This document shows, piece after piece, positions 10,180-20,727 of a stretch of DNA of 64,000 nucleotides. Position 1 is the first letter of the stretch; every line of letters starts with the position of its first letter. Made by a program: the position numbers and the translations under genes. This stretch comes from Hsuehochloa calcarea. Taxonomy: Eukaryota; Streptophyta; Magnoliopsida; Poales; Poaceae. The DNA lies in NCBI GenBank assembly GCA_036346395.1, contig CM070596.1:20932177-20996176 (forward strand), written 5' to 3'. A model generated the notes under the pieces. That model did no database searches, had not been told where the DNA came from, and saw only the letters and a program-made list of their open reading frames with translations.

Positions 10180-13100
10180 ACCTTAGGAGAGCAAAGCTTG
10201 AGAGAAAAGAGAGGATGAGCGTCCTAAGATCCATTAGAGGAGTCCCTTCTCCAGCTGTAGTCTCTAGAGCTAGGCAGCCTGTTTATCGCACCACACATAG
10301 GCCTAGATTTGTAGAGAACTTTGTAGACTCTTTTGGTGGGTCTAGGCAGCATGTTGGATTAGGACATCGTGAGGAGAGACCACGGGTAGCACCTAGACAG
10401 GGGGAGTATCGATCTTTTGGTAGATCGTTTGGAGAGGTCTAGGTGGTTCTCATGTGCATTCTTGTGATTTTATTCCTGATCATGTTTCTGCTACTTCTAC
10501 TGCTGCTCCTAGACATCGTGCTTCTCAGTACTGGATCCCTCGATCATTTATCACTAACCCCAGTACTGAGGCACGGATGTTTTCTGATTGTGCTTTTTAG
10601 GTCCGTCGTGCGAGGAAGGAGGACATATGGCTTGTTGACTCCGGGTGTTCTCGATATATGACCGGAGATTCTAGATGGTTCTCCTCCTCACACGTGCATC
10701 CGCAATGAATTGATTACATTTGGGGATGCTTCTACCGGACCGTGGATCGCAAAGGGCACCGTGCGCGTCAACGACAAGTTCATGCTAAAAGACGTCGCTT
10801 TGGTAAGTAAGTGAGGTATAATCTTCTATCTGCTTCTCACCGCTTGATGAGGGTCTAGAAGTGAGGTTTAAGAGAGGTGAGTGCAGAGTTCTAGATTCCT
10901 CGGGTGAGCTTGTTTTGAGATCTCAGTTTGAGAAGATCTTACGTGCAAATTTCACATTTCTTCATTTCCAGTCCTAGGTGTCTTGTAGCCTCTGATTCTC
11001 ATGACCTTGTTTTGTGGCATCGTAGACTTGGGCATATAGGTTTTGATCATTTGTCTAGAGTCGATTGCAAGGACTTGATTAGAGGTTTGCCTAGGTTGAA
11101 GGTCATTAGAGATCTTGTGTGCTCACCTGTAGACATGGTAAGATGGTGTGCGCTTCTCACCCACCTCTTACTTTGGTAATGACTGATGGACTCAGACAGA
11201 CTTCTTCACTTAGATCTGATTGGTCCTTCTAGAGTTCATCACCGGTGGGAAATGGTATGTCTTTGGTGGTTGTGGATGATTACTCCGGTATTCATGGGTT
11301 TATTTTCTTACTTCTAAGGACGAAGCATTTGGATTCTTTAGAGATTTGGTCCTTAGAATTCTTTGTTGATATACTGGAGCTTTGAGAGCCATTAGGAGTG
11401 ACAATGGGATGAGTTCAAGAATTCTTCTTTTCTACCTTCTTCACCGATAGGGAATTGAGCATCGCTTTTCTTCTCCTAGAGTTCCTCAATGAGAATGGTG
11501 TTGTAGAAAGGAAGAATGAACCCTTGTAGAGATGGCTCGGACCATGCTAGATGAGCATTCTACTCCTAGGAGATTTTGGGCTGAGGCGATCTCTACTGCT
11601 TGTTATATTTCCAACAGGGTTTTCTTGAGATCTGTGGTTGGAAAGACTTCTTATGAGCTTAGATTTGGTCATTCTCCCAAAGTCTCTCATTTCAAGATTT
11701 TTGGTTGCAAGTGCTTCATTCTTAAACATGGCAATCTTGATAAATTTGAGTCTAGATGTTTTGATGGCATATTTCTTGGTTATCCTGCTCATTCTCGTGG
11801 CTATCGTGTTTTTAATGTTGATACTAACAAAATTGTTGAGACTTGCGGTCACTTTTGATGAGGCTAGTCCTGGTACTAGACCCGATGCTTCAGGTACACA
11901 GGTTCCTGAAACTCAAGAAAGCATCTTCGTCGATGATGATTCTGAGGATGAAGACCCAAACCATCCTCTTGCTACCTCTGAGAGGGGTGGAGAGCCTGCT
12001 ACTACTACTTCAATTTCAGCTGAGCAGCCTCCTCCTATCCCCACCGACGATCTGAGTGGCTCTGTTCCTACCTCCACAACTCATGGGGTAGAGGCCACTT
12101 CTGCACCAGGAGCACCTCTTCGCATTCAAATGACAACATCCACTGAGCAAATGATTGGGGATCTTCAAGAGCGAGTCACTCGCTCCAGGTTTATTTCTCC
12201 TGATTCCCATGCACATTCTGCTTTTGTCGCTTCCTTTGAACCCCGAGATATCACCCATGCTTTATCTGATGCCTCTTGGGTCAATGCCATGCATGAAGAG
12301 CTTGAAAATTTTGAAAGAAACAAAGTCTGGTTTTTAGTTGAGCGACCTTCTGATTCTCATGTTATCGGAACAAAATGGGTTTTTAAAAACAAGCAAAGTG
12401 AGGATGGATTGGTTGTTCGCAATAAGGCTAGACTTGTTGCTCAAGGTTATTCCTAGGTAGAGGCTTAGACTTTGAGGAGACCTTTGCTCCAAAGAGCTAG
12501 ATTGGAAGCCATTCGCATTCTTTTAGCATTTGCAACATCCAAGGGTTTCAAGCTTTTTCAAATGGATGTTAAAAGTGCTTTCTTGAATGGCTTCATAGAA
12601 GAAGAGGTCTTTGTCAAGCAACCTCCTGGTTTTGAAAATCAAAATTCCCAAATCATGTTTTTAAACTCTCTAAAGCCTGTATGGATTGAAACAAGCTCCT
12701 AGAGCTTGGTATGACAGCTTAAGAGTTTCTTACTTGAAAATGATTTCAAAATGGGAATGGTTGATAAAACCTTGTTCACTCTCGAGCATGGCAGTTGATT
12801 TCTTGTTGGTTCAAATATATGTGGATGATATTATTTTGGTGGTTCTTCTCATGCTTTGGTGTCTAGATTTTGATTCTATGAGCGGTGAATTCGAGATGAG
12901 CATGATGGGAGAGTGACATTCTTCCTTGGTCTTCAAATCAAGCAAGCGAAAGAAGGCACTTTCGTTCACGAGTAAGTATACAAAGGACCTTCTTGGCGCT
13001 TCAATATGGGCGATGAGGCCAATGTCTACTCCCATTGCTACAACCACCGTCTTTGGACCACGATGAGGATGGAGAGTCCGTGGACGGAAGGAGTACCACA

Positions 13101-13744
13101 TATGATTGGCTCCTCCTCTATCTTACAAATACGAGGCCGGACATACAATTCGCCGTATGTCCGTGCGCTCGATTTCGAGCTTCCTCGTGCCTCTCATCGT
13201 CAAGCGATGCGCGCATCTTCGTGTATCTTCAAGATACGCTTGACTTTGGACTCGGTATTCTTCTTCTTGGCTCTTTCAATTCGAGCATTTTCGATCTTGA
13301 TTTCGCGGTGTAGAGTTGATAGGAAGAGTACTTCCGCACTTGTCATTTCTTGGGCACATCTCTTGTTTCTTGGTCTTCTAGAAAAGTCTTACATTGCCTG
13401 ATCTACCGAGGTCGAGTATGTAGTCGCTGCAAGTGGTTGCTCTCGTGTTCTCTGGATTTTGTCCACGCTGCGAGACTATGGGTTATCTTTGGGAAGTGCT
13501 CCTCTTTTACTCAGGATAACACTTCGCAATTAATATTGCCAAAACCCAAAGCAACATTCGAGACTAAACACATTGACATTCGATTTCATTTTCGAGAGAC
13601 CATGTTGAGAAAGGTGATGTTGTGCTTCACTTTGTAGAGTCTGAGCAACAGCTTGCAGATATTTTTACTAAGGCTCTTGACTCTTCGCGCTTTGCTGCTT
13701 TGCGGGGAGAGTTAGGGGTTATTAGTCCTATTGGGCTGTTTTGA
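10180..13744 (+). pseudogene. copia pol (protease, integrase, RT, RNase H)
   Basis: Domains in order: protease active site LVDSGCSRYMTGD (10625-10670); GAG-pre-integrase WHRRLGHIGFDHL (11005-11050); integrase with VVDDYS (11265-11285), DNG (11400-11410) and the C-terminal SHFKIFGCKCF (11685-11720); RT with ALSDASWVNAMHEELENFER (12255-12320), GTKWVFKNK, QMDVKSAFLNGF (12555-12595), and the catalytic box IYVDDII (12815-12840); RNase H with RPDIQFAVC (13135-13165), DRKSTSA (13318-13340), KHIDIRFHF (13565-13595) and QQLADIFTKALDSSRFAAL (13650-13700). Stop at 13742-13744. All domains are represented, but at least ten frame breaks separate them, mostly at CNG-rich points. Confidence 0.88.
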
Positions 13745-15136
13745 GGGGGAAGTTGCTCTTTTTGCACTCATTGTATCATAATGCATGTTTCAATTCATTT
13801 GTCTTGCATTGTATAATAAAATTAGTGGAGCTTTGATTATTATCCTTGTATGACTTAATTTCATCTTCTATACCTTGTCATATCAAGTGATAGTCTGCTA
13901 GACTTCTTTTATGGCTCTTCGTGTTTGGCTTAGCCTTTGCCTTGCTAGCTTTCTATCTGTGAGAGATTTGAATCAAATCATGTCTTGTTGGATCTTGTGA
14001 CTAGTCTTGCTCTAGTGATCCTCTTATGATTCTCGCCATGTCTTACAGGTTGAATTGAGTCTTGAACTTATTCTGAGTTGAAAAATGAGCTTTTTATCTT
14101 ATTAAGTCAAACAAATGAAAAATGAGATTTTCTGTGCGAAAAAACTGATCTCACCAATCCTTTCTCATGAGACGGCTTGCCATTGCACTCGGCATGAACT
14201 CAGGGGAAGTTTTGGATGACCTAGATCATTCTTTTAAGCTTATCGCTTGAGATGGTCGCGGCAAGGCTTGAGATCTAGCACAGCAAAAAAAAAGAAAAAG
14301 AAAAATTGCCCAAAAAGGGCTAAGTGCTTGAGCTTTGCTTCAAAAGAATTTTCTTAATGCTCAAAATGCCTCAATTCTTATTTTGAGTCTCTTTTTACTT
14401 ATAGACATGGCTTGACTCATTTTTGGTTGCTTTGAGTGAATCTATGATTTTGAGCAACCTTTCATGATTTTAATTCTGTTAATCTCAGATTGCTGCTATC
14501 TTGGTTTTAGCTTTGCAGTACAAGTTTTGCCATGATTGAATATAGCGTCTACTCTTTATATGGCTTGGTATAATACTTGTACTGTCTACATGTATAATGG
14601 TCATGGCTCCTTTTCACTAAAGTTCAAAAATAAAGTCATTCCTTCATGCTCTTTCTTTTTCATGCATCTTGATGAATTCATTGTCAAAGGGGGAGAAAGA
14701 TTGTGAAGAAAATGTTTGGAGTTTGGAGCTTTTGGTAATATACAAGGTTTCATATAAAAGAACATACAAAAAAAAATGTGAACCTTTTGAAAATTTGTGA
14801 TCATAGTGAGTTGAGTCTCTGGGTCTTATTGTCTTTTTCTGATCTGATTTGCAATTCAAGAAGACTCACAATGATCAAAGGTCAAATAGAACAATTTGTC
14901 TTTCATATGGACCTTAGTGAGATTTTTGGCTACTTTCTGGAATTTGAATACTTTTGTGCTTTCATTGCCTTATCTCACTTGCCTATACTATTGTGAAGCC
15001 AGCTTGGTCGGTTCCTAGGTTTTTCTTGCTTATGGACCAAGTTGTGCCTTTATGCGAAAACGGCGAAATTTTTACTTTTCATTTTGAAAAACCACATTTT
15101 CTTGAAAATTGCCAATGTGTTCATCAAGGGGGAGAT
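13745..15136 (+). other. 3' non-coding region of the Sirevirus-like element with repeated purine tracts
   Basis: About 1.4 kb between the pol stop and the 3' LTR without a convincing ORF. It contains polypurine tracts at 13744-13751 (GAGGGGGAAG), 14684-14697 (CAAAGGGGGAGAAAG) and, directly before the LTR, 15125-15136 (AAGGGGGAGAT). The last is the primer for plus-strand synthesis; the others are the extra copies typical of Sireviruses. An A-rich run with AAAAAGAAAAAG lies near 14285-14310. Confidence 0.75.
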
Positions 15137-17005
15137 TGTGGATATTGTGAGGATATGTGCATGATCTCAGGATGATGAGTCAATTGGCAATGGCGTTGTT
15201 GGTTTGCAAAATCTCGCGTTTTCGGGTTTGCTCCAAGGTCGGGCCATTTGGCGGTCGACCGGTTGTCTTGGCGGTCGATCGCCCGTGGAGCGATCCGACC
15301 GGCCATGGTGGCGGTCCGACCGCCACAATGAAATTTGGGTTTTGGGCCGGGCCAAAAATAGGTTGTGTAGGCAAGTGAGGAGTCTCTGGATGTGGTCCCA
15401 TCATTTTGGAGCTCCCAACAAAGTTATATTCGTTTGAAATTTCGAAGGTTTGAATTTCGCTTGAATTTTGGCTAAGTCCTTTGGACCGGTCCGACCGCCG
15501 TTGTGGGAGCGGTCCGATCGATGAATCGGTCGGACCGGCCTGTATGGGCGAGACGACGATCACTGGAGGTGAGCCAAGTGTTGCATTGAGTTTGTTCTGA
15601 GTGTGTTATTCTATGAACTTCAATGCTTTATTGATGTATATTGCATTGCGGGCTGATGTGGGTCAAGTTGTGAAGAACTTGTTCCCTAAACGATTTGTTT
15701 GTCTATTGTCAGTGCGGTGGCGTGCGTGTCAACGGCGTCAGCGGTGAGTGGATCGGGACTACGCTTGGAGAGCTGAGGTCCATAACGATCAGGGATACCG
15801 GGTGAGGTCGTGTGACTCAAGCAGTGCGAGAATGGGCAAGACGGATCAAGCGGGTGGTTCGATCTGACTAGTTGGATCGGCGGTGCGGATATCGGTCGAA
15901 GTCTCTGGAGGTTCCGATGAGATTCGGACAAGAGAGGCTTGGCGACGCGATGAGAACCGCTGATCAACCTACACGTGGTGAAGCAGGCGATTGCTTCAAG
16001 AGTTAGTTGTGTGTGGGTCCCATGTGTAAGTGACCCCAAATAGGAAACCCTAGCTCTCTAGTATAAATAGGAAAGGGGGAGATGGAAAATAGGCCAAGCA
16101 TTCATTTAGCCCCCTTCTTCCTTTTTCTAGGGTTTGGAGGAGAGGAGAGGAGAACTAGGGTTTGGAGTGTGCTCCTTGTTGAGCTCTTGCCCTCCTTGGT
16201 GGAGAGGCTTTGTAAGCATCTATTGTGAGTGAATAATCTTGTGATGCTTAATTGAAAGATCAATTGCTCCCTTTGTGCTCTTCTCTCTTTAGGATGTTTT
16301 TGGTGCTTCCTTGATTCAAAGGTTCATGCTTGGTCTCTTGGCCTACTTTATCTTGCTTTGATGTGTGGGATTACTCCTAGAGTCATCTAGTTCATCAAAC
16401 CCCCACAAGCAAGTCTTGAATCAAGATTTTCTCATTTCTAGGGTTTGTGCACTTCTTTGGTAAAATCTCGAGAGGTCGATTCTGCGAAGTGGATCTGACG
16501 GATCGTCGCTAGAAATAGGTCTCCAATATCATTAGGGAGGTGTGCTAGAAATTTGGTCAAATTTTATTGGTTGAATCAAAAGTTGGATCGAATTTCGTTT
16601 TGGTTTTGGGTGGAGTTTTTCAGTACTGGACTCTACCGGTCCGACCGGCCTTTCAACGGCGGTTCGACCGCCGTATTCAGACCGCTGGTTTGCCGGGTCG
16701 AATCGCATCCACCGGTCCGACCGCTAGTTAGTTGCTTGGCCGGATCATTGTTGACCGTCGGTCCGATCGCTGCGTGGTAGCCGGTCGGACCGCCAAGACT
16801 CTGATGAAAAACGGTGAGTTCTTTTCTCCATTTGTGTCATGTGGTTGAGGGTTTATCAAATCCAACACAAGGCTTCCGTTGTGTTATCGATCTTCTTAGC
16901 TTTCATAGCTAAAGGAGTAAAGTTCGTGTTGGTTTTTGATTTAGGCGAAAAAGTTTTGAAAGCGCCTATTCACCCCCCCCCCCTAGTCGCCTTTCCGGTC
17001 CTACA
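15137..17005 (+). repeat. 3' LTR of the Sirevirus-like element
   Basis: TGTGGATATT...GGTCCTACA, pair of 6007-7878. TATA box at 16062-16070. From about 16020 to 16610 the two LTRs are nearly identical; differences pile up in the two palindrome-rich blocks (15230-15560 and 16620-16800), mostly as indels in CAG, CTG and CCG contexts. A run of nine or ten C occurs at 16974-16983, where the 5' LTR has about six. Confidence 0.93.
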
Positions 17006-17219
17006 TAAATCATCCTTCTCGATGAGATGTTCCGGGGTCAACTTGCCTTGGTATCCTTCCGGGCGTAGATAGTCAAACGACAGATCACTCCACGGTCTCA
17101 GCCGTTCACTACCTAGTTGCTGCCACAGTACATCGGACGGTCGAATCCTCCAAGTACTTGCAACAGCTTCCAAACCTCAGCGGCAAGTCCTACCTTGCGC
17201 TCACCACAGTTCTGAAGAC
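17006..17219 (-). pseudogene. accessory ORF upstream of gypsy gag, start part
   Basis: Starts at the ATG on 17217-17219 with MPRLQNCGERKVGLAAEVWK, LLQVLGGF; after a frameshift it continues as WRIRPSDVLWQQLGSERLRP, then WSDLSFDYLRPEGYQGKLT and PEHLIEKDDL up to the copia insertion. Across the copia element the frame continues at 6006 toward FRDTVFRYHPRSS. Together they form a protein of roughly 240 residues between the primer binding site and gag. I do not recognise a functional domain. Confidence 0.6.
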
Positions 17220-17420
17220 GAGGCATCTGATAAGACAGACAAGAGGGTAAGAACAACTTAAAATAGGGGAAAGAGAAAAATTCCAGCAATAGTTGAGTCA
17301 AGAATGATATGAGAGGAGTTAAGCAGTTCAATTAATCTTGCAAGTTAATTTTTCTTTAGAAAACAATTTGGACACTCTAAGACGGCTAATCTAACTAAGG
17401 TCAAGACCTACCGTCAGTAT
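17220..17420 (-). other. 5' leader of gypsy A
   Basis: About 200 bp between the primer binding site and the accessory ORF start, A/T-rich on the plus strand. No ORF or hairpin that stands out. Confidence 0.5.
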
Positions 17421-17433
17421 GGCTCCGATACCA
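17421..17433 (-). other. primer binding site of gypsy A
   Basis: On the minus strand TGGTATCGGAGCC, one change from the usual TGGTATCAGAGC initiator tRNA-Met site, four bases from the LTR end. It fixes element orientation and the LTR boundary. Confidence 0.85.
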
Positions 17434-17437
17434 CCTT

Positions 17438-20284
17438 TGTCGGGGCACAAAAATGCAATTATGGACCCTCTGTGTATTCTGCACTAGTCCAGGATCACGC
17501 TAGTGCACACAGTATCAACATAGATGAATATCGATCCACACAAGACGATTAATAAAATAAATGACTAATTTAAATATCAAATAATGGTTTTTACCTTATG
17601 GTCGAGTTTACATTTATTAAGCTACGCAGGGCTAACAATAAATAAATATCAGCAGTGGAACGAAATTAAACTCCAGCGAAATCCCATCAATTCACCATAT
17701 GCAACTGACTGGGATCAAGACCCTAACGATTAGCACATTCATAGAACTCCTCCTCAAATGCAAGTGAAGACTCCTCCAATTCTGTTGATTGTTTGAAGCA
17801 AGCATGAGTGCTTAACCGTACTCGCAAGTCATACCACATAATACAATTTATAGATGATGGCTTATTCCAAAGAAATGACTTCTCTGGTTATTTTGCATAA
17901 AGCAACATTTGCAATTGAATATAAATAATAGATTGAGAACAATATTTAAAATAAATAAACAATAATAATTTGGCATTTGTTTTCACAAGGACACACAGTC
18001 TAAATAAGCTATTCACACAACCATATGACTTAAATCACACAGCTCCCTTCCCAAATTTTTTATGAAAATAACCCCTCTTGTGAAATCCCCAAGCATGTCC
18101 ACGACCGTGGACACAGCTATTCGAATAAATTGATTAAACACTCTACAGAGATTGTACACTTTACCCTCAAGATGCAATGAACTGAATCAGGGCTGATGAC
18201 AATAAAAACCTTTCGATAACTTCATCTTGAGCATTGACACTGCCGATGTGCTTTACCGTCGTCCAATTTGTGCACACAGCCCTTGATATGACACAAACCA
18301 TTGGATCTGAAGACGGCGAACCGCTCATATATATGACCCAAACACAGCGGTACACACCTTCCACCCTATCACATAGCCTAACCTGTCTACCTTAGTACTC
18401 AATGTCAAGACTCCATAAATTACTAAGTTAGGCTCGTTCCATACCAGACATGTGGTTGTATAGTAAGTCTCAATTCAGTGGTGCACAATGTTAAGTCCTT
18501 AATTGACCAAGGCAAGACTTTTAATTTCTAACTAAATGTCACACAGACCAATATTCCCATTCACACAGTTTCCACCATATTACACAGTATCCACCACTTG
18601 CCTTAGTCTAAATCTTTTTCCACCCTATTGGTTAAGTGCAACACATGCTATCAACGAGTAATAGCACACAGCACACATAGCTCCATAATCACTTAGTCAA
18701 GTTTATTTTTCCAACTCACATGAGATGATGACTCGTAGCATGGCTAAGCAATCTACTCGTATCTAACCAACTCACGCTGGTGCTATAATAATACCAACTA
18801 ATAGTGAACTAATCTAGGGTGACAAAAGACCATGGCATAACAATAGACAAGGCGGATATAACAATTTGGATTAATAAAAAAACCCAAAAGCATTTAATTA
18901 AATACTTGAAATAGAATACAATAATTTAAATCAAAGTATTTTGAAAACTGGGTTCAGTATGATCAAATGTATAACTTGCTTTGAAATAGGTCTAGGTACT
19001 GATCTTGATCTTGAGGCACTCCTTCTTCAAAAGTCCCCGAAGAATTAACATCTACTCGTAAACGAAATAAATAAATAAAATAAATAAATAACAGAGAAAA
19101 AACAAACTCCAAAAATTAAATAAAATCATAAATAAATATATCTCAAATTTATATGAATTTAAGACTTTGAATGGGCTCAATCGGAGTTCGGATGCAAAAG
19201 ATATGGCCTTTGGAAGATTGAATCTAAAGAAAACTCTAATTTTGGATTTATTGGATTTATCCAAATTATTTTTCAACTAAAAAATCATATTATTGCGTAA
19301 TGCTGACGTCAACGAAGGATTTTAAAAAAAGATAAATAAAAAGAAAATACTGACATGTAGGACCCATATATCAGTCTCACAGCTCACGGTGGACCGCGTT
19401 CACCGAGCCAGTTGAATCTGGGAACGGTGGACCGTACACGCACACGACACATGGTGTTGACGCGACAACAACCGGGATGACACGCAGGCGTGGCCGCTGA
19501 GATGGCTGCTGACGTGCCATGATGGTCGGACAGACGGTGGCGTGGCTCTAGGCCCAATGGTCGACGGTGAACGACGACGTCTCGGCGGCGGCGAAGGGCA
19601 CCAGCGGGTAGCTACGGTTATTGCAAGTCTAGTGACACCCTTACCGACGCTTGGAACCCACAGCAGCGGCCGGCGGTGAGCTCGAAGCGGCGGCGACGAT
19701 CGGGTTTTGTCGGACAGTAGCTCCGACAATGCTCCGGCGTCGGAGAGGGGCGCACTCGGTAGCTCTGGCGACCGCGGACCCGATGGCATGCTCAATGGCG
19801 ACGAGGCAACGATGGTGCCAGCGCAATTTGCAAAAGAAGAAGCTCAGTCGAAAACCCTAATTCTCAAATTGCAGTGGCGCCAGGGCTCTCGGGCGATGAG
19901 GGTGGCGGCTTTGGGTTGCGGAAGCAAGGGCGAACCTCGGGGGTTATTTATAGGAGTTCGGACGCCCGGGATAAGGAATCCCCAAATCGAGTCTGTTTTG
20001 AATATGAAAACCAATTTGAAAATCCCAAAGATTGAAACCGATTCGAGATTTGATTCGGCCGGATTCGGATGCGAAGAGATAAGAGGTACGATTCGACGCG
20101 AAAATCCAGAACGATTCCGTTGGAAAAATGCATTGTCGGATGGAGCTCGAAGCTCTGGACATGGCGGGCGACGTGCGGCTTCGCGGGGAAGAAGACGACG
20201 CGAGGACGACGACTCAACAGATGGCTCCACTTCGGCGATCTAGTCCATTTCTTGTCCATTTGATCTGATTCTGTGTCTGTAACA
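17438..20284 (-). repeat. 5' LTR of gypsy A (about 2.85 kb)
   Basis: On the minus strand it starts TGTTACAGACAC (20284) and ends TGCCCCGACA (17438). A TATA box (minus strand CCTATAAATAAC, around 19943-19955) precedes a GC-rich leader, with the rest being long R/U5. Blocks around 18060-18170 and 19020-19220 are recognisably similar to the solo LTR at 44130-47158 (for example AATCGGAGTTCGGATG), so both belong to one LTR superfamily but different subfamilies. AAAT-type short repeats occur at 19060-19095. The GC-rich ORFs at 19400-20300 on both strands are not convincing genes. The 20284 edge is set by TG...CA only. Confidence 0.78.
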
Positions 20285-20564
20285 TCTGCAAAATACACGA
20301 AGCTGGTGTTGGTGTAATATTGGCTAAACTCAACTACTTTAAACTAGCTTGAACTACGCCTGTAAATTATTAGATAACTTATTTGCAAAACTTACAGTTG
20401 AATTTAACTCAGAATAACGAATTGACCATAACAGAACGATGGGCTGACAAACGTTAGACACTTCTAGTACTTGTGCCTTTGTCTTACGAGGCTCTTGGCT
20501 CATGCCTACGAGTGTCTTGAGTCACTCGTGTTTGGGTCTAGTTGACCACGATGGTCACATTGGC
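20285..20564. other. no recognisable feature
   Basis: About 280 bp flanking the gypsy A LTR. No ORF, repeat or motif I can support. Confidence 0.5.
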
Positions 20565-20727
20565 TCAAGTGTTGGAGTCTAGAAAACTTGGGTATTCTGG
20601 TACAGGAATTTCTGGTATTGAGGGGTTGGTGGGAAGTTCAACCTACGAGGGTTTCGTGTTGAATTAGGGCTTGGGTTGTGGAGGAACCGTTGCCTTAGCT
20701 ATGGTGGTGATTCTTCTTGGCCATTAT
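20565..20727 (-). repeat. small gypsy gag fragment
   Basis: The stretch GGTTGTGGAGGAACCGTT with following TTAGCTATGG and GGCCATT matches gypsy A gag at 4435-4495 with small gaps, and the upstream part is loosely similar to 4330-4400. It abuts truncated copia integrase at about 20728. Confidence 0.5.

Larger units (their letters stand above)
6007..17005 (+). mobile_element. complete Ty1/copia element, Sirevirus (Maximus)-like
   Basis: Two LTRs (6007-7878 and 15137-17005) flank an internal region with primer binding site, gag, pol in copia order (protease, integrase, RT, RNase H) and a polypurine tract. The 5-bp duplication TAAAT lies at 6002-6006 and 17006-17010. Features pointing to Sireviruses are the long LTRs full of GGTCCGACCG-type palindromes, the long gag with coiled-coil and Cys-rich parts, and the 1.4 kb non-coding stretch before the 3' LTR with repeated AAGGGGGAGA-like purine tracts. 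The LTRs are nearly identical except at CNG-rich spots. The coding region has many small frameshifts, some of which may be sequencing error. Confidence 0.93.
2386..20284 (-). mobile_element. Ty3/gypsy element A (5' LTR to RNase H), interrupted by a copia element
   Basis: Minus-strand element read right to left: 5' LTR (17438-20284), primer binding site (17421-17433), leader, accessory ORF, then gag, protease, RT and RNase H down to 2386. A complete copia element (6007-17005) sits inside the accessory ORF, and the flanking gypsy halves rejoin cleanly across the 5-bp duplication TAAAT. Integrase and the 3' LTR are missing: at 2386 the element stops abruptly in RNase H against a foreign LTR fragment. 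RT similarity suggests a chromovirus-type gypsy; I cannot fix the lineage by eye. Confidence 0.8.

Noticed and set aside
19400..20298. Overlapping open frames in GC-rich DNA
   Set aside because: They fall around the TATA box and R region of the gypsy A LTR and are explained by it.
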